Part shown: positions 13,933-19,930 of the stretch, piece by piece
Numbering within the stretch: position 1 is the first letter of the stretch
Layout: every line of letters starts with the position of its first letter
Source of the DNA: Anaerolineales bacterium
Lineage (GTDB): Bacteria > Chloroflexota > Anaerolineae > Anaerolineales > UBA6663
NCBI GenBank assembly: GCA_016789245.1
Contig: JAEURM010000010.1
Coordinates: forward strand, 1 to 19,930
Direction of reading: 5' to 3'
DNA length: 19,930 nt
The notes under the pieces: generated by a model
What the model saw: the letters and a program-made list of their open reading frames with translations, nothing else
Database searches by the model: none
What the model was told of the DNA's origin: nothing
Program-made: the position numbers and the translations under genes

Positions 13933-15480
13933 ATGAAAAACACAGAAACCGCCGTCCTCACCGTCACCATCCTCAGCACCGGCATGGTGTATTTAGATCA
14001 ATCGGCCCTCAACGTGGCCATCCCGCACATTCAAACCGCCCTCAACGCGGATGTGGCCGGCTTCCAGTGGATAGTCAACATTTATATCCTCACGCTCTCC
14101 GTATTGCTGATGATTGGCGGCGCGTTGGGTGACCGTTACGGGCGCGTGCGGATGTTAATCCTCGGCACGTTGATTTTCACCTTTGCCTCGGTGCTGTGCG
14201 GCGTAGCCAACTCACTGGAGATGTTGATTGCGGCCCGTGGCCTGCAGGGCGTTGGCGGTGCGCTGTTAGTGCCGGGCGGCTTGGCCATCATCAACGCTAC
14301 CGTACCCGCCCAGCGGCGTGGGCAAGCGTTAGGCATCTGGGGCACGTTTTCGCCCCTCATCGTCATGCTTGGCCCGCTGGTGGGTGGCTGGCTCACAGAT
14401 GCCATTTCTTGGCGCGCCATTTTCTTCATCAATATTCCACTGGGGTTGCTGGCCTGTTGGCTGGCGTGGCGCTACGTGCCCGAAAGCCGCGATGAAACTG
14501 CCACCGGCCGGCTGGATTGGCCCGGTGTGCTCACCCTCATGCTTGGCCTCGGCGCTTTGCTTTTTGGCCTAATAGAAGGCCCGCAACTGGGCTGGGCCAA
14601 TGCACTTGTTTTCATTTCAATCCTTACCGGCCTCCTCAGTTTGGCCGCCTTTGTTTTTATCGAAGCGCGTTCGCCTGCGCCGCTTATGCCGCTTCATCTC
14701 TTTCGCAATCGCGCCTTCAGCGGCATCAACGCGCTCACGCTTCTGCACTACTTTGGCCTGAGCAGTATTTTCTTTTTTCTCACCCTCAACTTTCAGCAAG
14801 TGCAAGGTTACGGCGCGTTTGAAGCTGGCCTGCATCAACTGCCCATCCCGTTTTGCCTGTTTCTCATGTCTCGCCTCGCGGGCCGCCTCACAGACCGAAT
14901 TGGCCCGCAACGCGTGATGACATTTGGCATTTTGCTCGCCAGCCTTGGCTTCTTGGTTATGCTCATTCCGGGTGCTGACGCCAATTACTGGCTCACCTTC
15001 TTCCCCGGCCAACTTCTGTTTGGCATTGGCAACGGCCTCACCTTTGTGCCGCTCACCTCTATTGCGCTCGGCTCATTGCCCGCCCGTTACTCCGGCGTTG
15101 CTTCTGGCCTCAACAACGCCGTAAGCCGCGTGGCCCAAATGTTAGCCGTGGCCATCTTTGGCATGGTGATGCTCAGCACCTTCCGCACGTCTCTCACGGA
15201 GCAAACGCAAAACATCCCAATGAGTGCGGACGCCCGCACGCAATTGGCGGAACAGGCCAGTAACCTTGGGGCCACGCAAGCCCCGGCCTCTTTGGAGAGC
15301 GGCGCGGCGCAAGCGGTGCAGGCCGCTGTCAAGCTGGCCTTTGTGCAAGGCTGGCGCAACATCATGCTCATTTCTTTTGTGTTAGTTCTGGTGGGCATTG
15401 CCACCTACTATCTCTTTGTTGGCCTCCGGCCTGCCCCCACTGCCCCGCAACCAGAAGCCACGCCGCTCAGCCTAGAGTAA
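13933..15480 (+). CDS. MFS transporter, DHA2 (EmrB/QacA-like, 14-TM) family
   Basis: A 515-residue membrane protein from ATG 13933; an in-frame GTG at 13915 lies inside the CTTCGTGG repeat and is less likely. Motif D1-like LDQSALNVAIP lies near residues 22-32, motif A GGALGDRYGRVRM at about 62-74, and motif C MLGPLVGGWL at about 145-154, the antiporter signature. The length and number of hydrophobic segments fit 14 helices. A soluble loop rich in Ala, Gln and Ser (from about 420, TEQTQNIPMSADA to AAVKLAFVQG) before the last helix is typical of DHA2 members. These are proton-driven exporters of drugs or metabolites in the inner membrane. In this setting it could export a product or move a substrate of the catabolic genes on either side; the direction is not provable from sequence. 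Confidence 0.9.
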   Translation: MKNTETAVLTVTILSTGMVYLDQSALNVAIPHIQTALNADVAGFQWIVNIYILTLSVLLMIGGALGDRYGRVRMLILGTLIFTFASVLCGVANSLEMLIAARGLQGVGGALLVPGGLAIINATVPAQRRGQALGIWGTFSPLIVMLGPLVGGWLTDAISWRAIFFINIPLGLLACWLAWRYVPESRDETATGRLDWPGVLTLMLGLGALLFGLIEGPQLGWANALVFISILTGLLSLAAFVFIEARSPAPLMPLHLFRNRAFSGINALTLLHYFGLSSIFFFLTLNFQQVQGYGAFEAGLHQLPIPFCLFLMSRLAGRLTDRIGPQRVMTFGILLASLGFLVMLIPGADANYWLTFFPGQLLFGIGNGLTFVPLTSIALGSLPARYSGVASGLNNAVSRVAQMLAVAIFGMVMLSTFRTSLTEQTQNIPMSADARTQLAEQASNLGATQAPASLESGAAQAVQAAVKLAFVQGWRNIMLISFVLVLVGIATYYLFVGLRPAPTAPQPEATPLSLE

Positions 15481-15519
15481 AATTCTCCAACTCTCTAATT
15501 CTCCAGTTCCCCAAATCCT
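15481..15519. repeat. CTCCA/CTCTA low-complexity tract
   Basis: The whole 39-nt gap consists of near-repeats: ATTCTCCAA, CTCTCTAA, TTCTCCAG, TTCCCCAAA. No Shine-Dalgarno is present for the gene starting at 15520. It fits the pattern of short-unit arrays seen in other gaps of this window. Confidence 0.4.
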
Positions 15520-16695
15520 ATGCCCACCATCTTCAACTTTGACGAAATTATCAACCGCCACAACACTAACGCCATCAAATGGGATCTGTATGGCCCGGAC
15601 GTTTTGCCCATGTGGGTGGCCGATATGGAGTTTTATTGCCCGCCCGCCGTGCAAGATGCTTTACGTGCCAAAGTGGAGCATGGCATCTGGGGCTATGAAT
15701 TTCCCAAACCAGAGTGGTTTAGCTTTGTGTGTGAGCGCATGGAAAAGTTGTACGGCTGGAAAATTACACCGGAAATGGTGGTGATGGTGCCGGGCATTGT
15801 GGCCGCCTTCAACGCCGCCGCCCGCGCCTATTGCCTGCCCGGCTCCGGCGTGCTGATGCAACCACCGGTGTATCACCCCTTCTTGCACGTGCATGAGAAC
15901 GCCAATTTACAGCGGCAATTTGCCCCGCTGGTAGAACATCAGCACGCGCACACGCTCAGTTATTCCATTGATTTTGATGTGTTTGAGCAATCCATCACGG
16001 AAGCCACGCGGCTGTTTTTGCTGTGTAACCCACACAACCCCACCGGCCAAGTTTTTTCCCGTGCAGAACTTACCCGCATGGCGGAAATTTGCCTGCGCCA
16101 CAACGTCATCATCTGTGCGGATGAAATTCATAGTGAGCTTTTGCTGGGTGAGGCTCAGCACATTCCAATGGCCACCCTCTCACCAGAAATTGAGCAGAAC
16201 ACCATTACGCTCATTGCGCCCAGCAAAACCTTCAACTTGGCCGGGCTGTTCACTGGCTTTGCCATTATTCCCAATGCTGAATTGCGGAAACAATTCCAAA
16301 CCATCACTCATCAATTAGTTTTACACCCCAACAGTTTTGGCCTCACTGCCGCCAAGGCGGCCTTTGAGCATGGTGATGAGTGGCTCACGCAATTGCGCCG
16401 TTATCTCACCACCAACCGCGAGGCGTTAGTCAGTTACGTGCGAGATTGTTTGCCCGGTGTACGCATCGCCGTGCCCGATGCCACCTACCTCGCGTGGCTA
16501 GATTTCCGTGCCTTCAACCTTCAGCCCTCGCCGTTTCAATTTTTTCTAGATAATGCCAAAGTGGCGCTGAACGATGGTGCGCCGTTTGGCCCCGGCGGCG
16601 AGGGTTTTGGGCGGCTCAACTTCGCCTGTCCCCGTTCCATGATGACGGAAGGGCTAGAAAAAATCAAAATCGCATTGAATGAACGTAGTGCGTAA
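15520..16695 (+). CDS. MalY/PatB-type PLP-dependent aminotransferase/C-S lyase
   Basis: A 391-residue fold-type I PLP enzyme of the MalY/PatB (cystathionine beta-lyase-like) branch. The N-terminal MWVADMEF (31-38) is the branch signature. PLP-site residues are Tyr118 (PVYHPF), Asn170 (LLCNPHNPTG), Asp201 (ICADEIHSE) and the Schiff-base lysine Lys236 (APSKTFNLAG). Arg372 in RLNFACPRS (365-373) is the likely carboxylate-binding residue. Relatives cleave the C-S bond of cystathionine or cysteine conjugates, giving pyruvate, ammonia and a thiol; some act as aminotransferases. A C-S lyase would fit if a thiol adduct or sulfur-containing amino acid is a pathway compound, otherwise a plain transaminase. 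The start is ATG 15520 with no Shine-Dalgarno, 39 nt after the transporter; probably the same transcript as the OCD-family gene 45 nt downstream. Confidence 0.9.
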   Translation: MPTIFNFDEIINRHNTNAIKWDLYGPDVLPMWVADMEFYCPPAVQDALRAKVEHGIWGYEFPKPEWFSFVCERMEKLYGWKITPEMVVMVPGIVAAFNAAARAYCLPGSGVLMQPPVYHPFLHVHENANLQRQFAPLVEHQHAHTLSYSIDFDVFEQSITEATRLFLLCNPHNPTGQVFSRAELTRMAEICLRHNVIICADEIHSELLLGEAQHIPMATLSPEIEQNTITLIAPSKTFNLAGLFTGFAIIPNAELRKQFQTITHQLVLHPNSFGLTAAKAAFEHGDEWLTQLRRYLTTNREALVSYVRDCLPGVRIAVPDATYLAWLDFRAFNLQPSPFQFFLDNAKVALNDGAPFGPGGEGFGRLNFACPRSMMTEGLEKIKIALNERSA

Positions 16696-16714
16696 TCCGC
16701 ATTTCGTTTACGCA
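16689..16714. repeat. Dyad at the stop codon of the PLP-enzyme gene, with ACGCAA units
   Basis: TGCGTAA (16689-16695), which contains the TAA stop, pairs with TTACGCA (16708-16714) around a 12-nt loop. It continues as short units TACGCAA, CACGCAA, TACACAA up to 16729. No Shine-Dalgarno is seen for the next gene. Confidence 0.55.
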
Positions 16715-16740
16715 ACACGCAATACACAATCCAAAAACCC

Positions 16741-17703
16741 ATGACTCTCCTCCTCACTGAACGCGACGTTGAAAACTTGCTGACGATGGAAATGGCGCTG
16801 GACGCTGTGGAAACGGCGTTCCGTGAGTTGGGTGCGAAGAGCGCCACCAACCATGCCCGCCGCCGTGTGCCTATTAAAAACGGCCTACTGCATTACATGG
16901 CCAGCGCCCTGCCCAACCAAAATGTGTTTGGGCTAAAGATGTATCCGGCCACCAGCATGGGCGCTAATTTTCTAATTCCGCTGTATCACTATGAAACCGC
17001 CAAGCTGGCGGCGCTGATTGAAGCCGATTACTTGGGCAAAATGCGCACCGGCGCGGCCAGCGGCGTGGCTACCAAGTTTATGGCGCGGCCAGATTTAAAA
17101 GTTTTGGGCCTCATCGGCTCTGGTGGGCAGGCGCGCACGCAGATGCAAGCCATTTGCGCTGTGCGGCCCATTGAGCGCGTGCTGGTGTACAGCCGCAGTG
17201 CTGAGAAACGGGCGCGCTTTGTGCAGGAATATCAAAGCACCGTGGCCGCAGAAATTGTGGCAGTGGAGAGTGCGCGAGAAGCCATTGAGCCAGCGGATGT
17301 GGTGGCCACCATCACCGGCTCCGCCACGCCAGTGTTTGAAGGCGCATGGCTCAAGCCGGGCACGCACATCAACGCGGCGGGAAGCAATCATTTGAAGCGG
17401 CGCGAAATTGATGGCGAAACCGTGCGCCGCGCAGGCCGCATTACGGTGGATATGCTGGAGCAAGCACAGGCGGAATGTGGAGATTTAGCCGCCGCCGTTG
17501 CGGAAGGCATCATTTCTTGGGAAGCGGTGGTGGAAATGGGAGAGGTGGTGAGCGGTACAGTGCCGGGCCGCACCTCTGCCGAAGAAATTACGCTCTTTGA
17601 ATCTCACGGCCTGAGTGTGTGGGATGTGCTGACAGCGGCTAGAGTTTATGAATTAGCTGTGGCACGTGGTGTGGGGCAAAAGATTCCGCTCTTTGCTTCG
17701 TAA
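16741..17703 (+). CDS. Ornithine cyclodeaminase/mu-crystallin-family dehydrogenase
   Basis: A 320-residue member of the OCD/mu-crystallin family, typical length. The substrate side shows Arg41-Arg42 (HARRRVP), Lys66 (GLKMYP) and Arg102 with the helix-capping MRTGAASGVAT (101-111). The NAD(P)-binding loop is LIGSGGQARTQ (124-134). Asp224 in KRREID matches the catalytic Asp of archaeal alanine dehydrogenase and OCD. The family includes ornithine cyclodeaminase, alanine dehydrogenase, ketimine reductase and 1-pyrroline-2-carboxylate reductase, so the reaction is an NAD(P)-linked conversion between an alpha-amino (or cyclic imino) acid and its keto or imine form. Residues separating these activities cannot be judged safely by eye. 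It is the last gene of the + strand run and faces the convergent PKD-protein gene across a perfect palindrome. Confidence 0.9.
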   Translation: MTLLLTERDVENLLTMEMALDAVETAFRELGAKSATNHARRRVPIKNGLLHYMASALPNQNVFGLKMYPATSMGANFLIPLYHYETAKLAALIEADYLGKMRTGAASGVATKFMARPDLKVLGLIGSGGQARTQMQAICAVRPIERVLVYSRSAEKRARFVQEYQSTVAAEIVAVESAREAIEPADVVATITGSATPVFEGAWLKPGTHINAAGSNHLKRREIDGETVRRAGRITVDMLEQAQAECGDLAAAVAEGIISWEAVVEMGEVVSGTVPGRTSAEEITLFESHGLSVWDVLTAARVYELAVARGVGQKIPLFAS

Positions 17704-17707
17704 CTAC

Positions 17708-17740
17708 AAACCCTAAGGGTCTTAAAGACCCTTAGGGTTT
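17708..17740. terminator. Perfect palindrome between convergent genes, likely bidirectional terminator
   Basis: The 16-nt arms AAACCCTAAGGGTCTT (17708-17723) and AAGACCCTTAGGGTTT (17725-17740) are exact complements around a single A. It fills most of the 47-bp gap between the stop codons of two convergent genes (17703 and 17751). Runs of A before and T after the stem provide short U-tracts on both strands (only 3 nt each), so termination is plausible but not certain. It is the same repeat family as 2679-2718. Confidence 0.75.
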
Positions 17741-17750
17741 CACTATCACT

Positions 17751-19930
17751 TCACCGCCGAATCATCGGCAAATAAACTTTGTTGGCGATAGCCAGCACCT
17801 GCACTGTTACCGTGCCTTGTGCGTTACCGCCGTGCCCATCACTAATTTGGTAAGTAAATGAATCATTGCCAGTGAAATTGCCAGCGGGCGTGTAAGTTAT
17901 GACGCCGTTCAAAAGTGTCACGGTGCCGCCCGCTGGTGTAGTGCCGCTGACGCTCGTCACTGTCAGCACATCGCCCGCATCCACATCCGTATCATTGGTA
18001 AGCAAGCTGGCCACTGGAATTTGCGCGCTCACCCCTTGCAGAACATTCACCGCATCATTGCCAGCCGCCGGTTGGTCATTCACTGAATTTACCGTGAGAT
18101 TGAAGGCCGTGCTATCAACGCCGCCGCGGCTATCCGTAACGGTGATGGTGATGGTGGCCGTGCCAAACTGATTGGCCGCAGGCGTGACTTTGAGCGTGCG
18201 GTTGCCGCTGGAGCCGCCGAATACAAAGCCGCTCGGCGTTACTAACGCCGGGTTGGAACTGGTAGCCGTCATCACCAAACTGGCCGCCGGAGTTTCAATA
18301 TCACTCACCGTAAAGGCCAAATTGCCGGTAGTGGAATCTTCATTGATGGTTTGCGACGAAAACGAAGATAACGTGGGTGCGTTATTGAGGTAATTGGCCG
18401 TGAACGTGAGCGGCGTGACGCCGATGATAATTTCTCGGTCACGCGCGCCGCCGCCCACCCACGCATCAAATGAAAGGCCATCTTGGATGAAGGGCGCGGA
18501 AAGTTGTTGCACGGAATTCACAATACTGGTGGCCGTAAACGGTGTGGTGAAGCTACCGCTGGAATACACCAGCTCCAAGCCGGGCGGATTGGTGAGGAAG
18601 GTGTATGTGGTTTGATTAGGCAAAAGCGCACGGCACACGGTGTGGCTTAGGTTACCCACATCGGTGGCCGTAAGGCACAGTTCCATCCAAGTTCCATCAC
18701 TATGATCTGGCGCAGTGAAGGAGCCACTGGAGCCTACCGCCGTAAAGTAGTTGTAGTGAATGTGCTCGGCGTGATGGAGCAGAACCTCCCACGCCAAACG
18801 TGAGCTGGCCAACGTGCCTTCTTCCGCATCGGCGGCCGTACCACTAAAGTTAATCACATCGCCCACGCTGTAGGTGGTGCCACTCACCGGCGTAGTCAGG
18901 CTAGCCACTGGCGCAGTGTTGCCCACAATCACTAGCACGCTACTGGTGCCAGTTGCGCCCAATGTATCTGTGGCCGTGAGCACGGCAGTGTACAAACCGG
19001 CGGCGGTGTAAGTATGTGATGGATTGGCTTGCGTAGAAGTTACACCATTGCCAAAGTTCCACTGATAGGTGATGGCTTGCCCATCCGGATCAAAAGAGCC
19101 TTGGCTGGAGAAATTTACGTTGAGCGGTGGCTGGCCGTTGGAAGGATTGGCACTGGCGTTGGCGGTGGGCGGTGTGTTGCCGCCGCCAATGTAGCGAATG
19201 CGGCGCACTTCACTACTAGAGCCGTTATACATCACGTAATACAAATTGGTATCCGGGCCAGAAATGAGTTGCACTGGCCCGCCCGTTGAAAGTGAAACAT
19301 CGGCGCCAAAATCAAAACTAGTAGCGTTGCCCTGCGCGTCAAACTTCAGGTACTTAATCCAATCATTGTTGTAATCTTGATAAAACAACGCGCCCTTGTA
19401 TTGCGCCGGATACGCCGTGCCAGAATAAATGGCACCCACCTGAACGGAAGAGCCTTGATTTTGCCCGTTGATGACCACGTGCTGATAAGCATAAGTGGCC
19501 GCCTGCACACTGCTCCCACCGCCAGCCCCACCGTTGCCGCCGCCAAAATCATCTAGCACGGCATTGCCTGCATTCAACATCCACAAGCCAATATAACCGC
19601 CAGAGGTGGCAAACGGCCACGTAGTAATATCCGCACTGCCCAGCAGGGTAGTGTTTTTATACACTTGCACCAAACCACCCGCCGTGGCCCGTGCCCCAAA
19701 CCGGTCACCGTCCACAAATGTGGCCGGCATATTCGCGCCGTGTTGCACCCAGCCTTGCGCGTTGGTAAACGTCCACACCTGTACCACCTGTTGATTGGGG
19801 TCATACAAAATTTCCAGCACGCCGCCGCCGTAAAAACTAGGGTCTTGCGCTTTGAGCAATAAATCAATTTCAGAAGCGGCGTTATCTACGGTGCTGAGCG
19901 TCACATATACTTCTTGGTCAGCGCCGTACG
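17751..19930 (-). CDS. Secreted multidomain PKD/cadherin-like protein with Chloroflexota-type C-terminus (5' end outside the window)
   Basis: About 725 C-terminal residues are visible; the frame is open through the right edge, so a GTG at 19904 is only internal. Order of parts, in visible numbering: a concanavalin/LamG-like beta domain (about 1-135); a glycine linker; a piece resembling the last blades of a glucose/sorbosone dehydrogenase propeller (GALFYQDYNNDWIKYLKF, GPDTNLYYVMY, EVRRIRY); a PKD domain (FDPDGQAITYQWNFGNG ... SHTYTAAGLYTAVLTATD); an Ig-like or carbohydrate-binding part with HHAEHIHYNYF and FTAPDHSDGTW; a cadherin-like domain (TINEDSTTGNLAFTVSD); a further Big/cadherin repeat (LLTNDTDVDAGDVLTVTSV, FTGNDSFTYQISDGHGG); and the tail VYLPMIRR. 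It is rich in Thr, Ser, Asn and Gly, as expected for an exported surface protein. The signal peptide and any enzymatic part would be upstream. It is unrelated to the amine genes and on the opposite strand. Confidence 0.85.
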   Translation of the reverse strand, partial: YGADQEVYVTLSTVDNAASEIDLLLKAQDPSFYGGGVLEILYDPNQQVVQVWTFTNAQGWVQHGANMPATFVDGDRFGARATAGGLVQVYKNTTLLGSADITTWPFATSGGYIGLWMLNAGNAVLDDFGGGNGGAGGGSSVQAATYAYQHVVINGQNQGSSVQVGAIYSGTAYPAQYKGALFYQDYNNDWIKYLKFDAQGNATSFDFGADVSLSTGGPVQLISGPDTNLYYVMYNGSSSEVRRIRYIGGGNTPPTANASANPSNGQPPLNVNFSSQGSFDPDGQAITYQWNFGNGVTSTQANPSHTYTAAGLYTAVLTATDTLGATGTSSVLVIVGNTAPVASLTTPVSGTTYSVGDVINFSGTAADAEEGTLASSRLAWEVLLHHAEHIHYNYFTAVGSSGSFTAPDHSDGTWMELCLTATDVGNLSHTVCRALLPNQTTYTFLTNPPGLELVYSSGSFTTPFTATSIVNSVQQLSAPFIQDGLSFDAWVGGGARDREIIIGVTPLTFTANYLNNAPTLSSFSSQTINEDSTTGNLAFTVSDIETPAASLVMTATSSNPALVTPSGFVFGGSSGNRTLKVTPAANQFGTATITITVTDSRGGVDSTAFNLTVNSVNDQPAAGNDAVNVLQGVSAQIPVASLLTNDTDVDAGDVLTVTSVSGTTPAGGTVTLLNGVITYTPAGNFTGNDSFTYQISDGHGGNAQGTVTVQVLAIANKVYLPMIRR

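Overview
The window is gene-dense and moderately GC-rich. It looks like bacterial chromosome, most likely from a member of the Chloroflexota (Anaerolineae/Caldilineae-like). The best taxonomic clue is the secreted multidomain protein at the right edge, which ends in VYLPMIRR, a variant of the short C-terminal VYLPLV-type tail that I know from many exported Chloroflexota proteins. The catabolic gene content and the repeat-rich gaps between genes agree with this but do not prove it. No regulator, tRNA, rRNA, CRISPR array, classical IS or recognisable riboswitch was found, and no gap between genes exceeds 300 bases.

Layout. At the left edge is the 3' end of a GHMP-kinase-fold gene resembling beta-RFAP synthase (2-415), then a DMT/EamA permease (490-1398). 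From 1500 to about 17.7 kb every gene lies on the + strand and forms a catabolic island: an MSOX-type flavin amine oxidase, a Zn alcohol dehydrogenase, an MttB-superfamily protein, a second Zn alcohol dehydrogenase, a YbaK/ProX-type tRNA deacylase, a SoxB-like flavin oxidoreductase, a second MttB-superfamily protein, a four-helix-bundle (23S-IVS-type) protein, a tungsten aldehyde:ferredoxin oxidoreductase, a mandelate-racemase-type enolase-superfamily enzyme, a 14-TM MFS transporter, a MalY/PatB-type PLP enzyme and an ornithine cyclodeaminase/mu-crystallin-type dehydrogenase. A convergent minus-strand gene for a secreted PKD/cadherin-like mosaic protein fills the right end.

How the genes may work together (inference). 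Oxidase, Zn-dehydrogenase and MttB each occur twice, which suggests two related modules for stripping methyl groups from quaternary or N-methylated amino compounds. MttB-like proteins would act on the quaternary amine, the flavin enzymes would oxidise the secondary or tertiary amine and release formaldehyde, and the class-III-like dehydrogenases and AOR would handle aldehydes. The enolase-superfamily enzyme, the OCD-family dehydrogenase and the tRNA-Pro editing protein make a proline-betaine or hydroxyproline-betaine-like substrate an attractive guess. Both MttB genes lack the Pyl amber codon, and no corrinoid protein or its activase is present, so the methyl acceptor is unknown.

Two features stand out outside the metabolic genes. 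First, the four-helix-bundle gene sits in a roughly 508-bp, AT-richer cassette bounded by inverted arrays of an 8-nt repeat, filling exactly the gap between mttB2 and the AOR gene; it resembles an IVS-like non-autonomous mobile element. Second, most other gaps carry a different short palindrome or a small array of 7-9-nt units, several of them touching the stop codon of the upstream gene.
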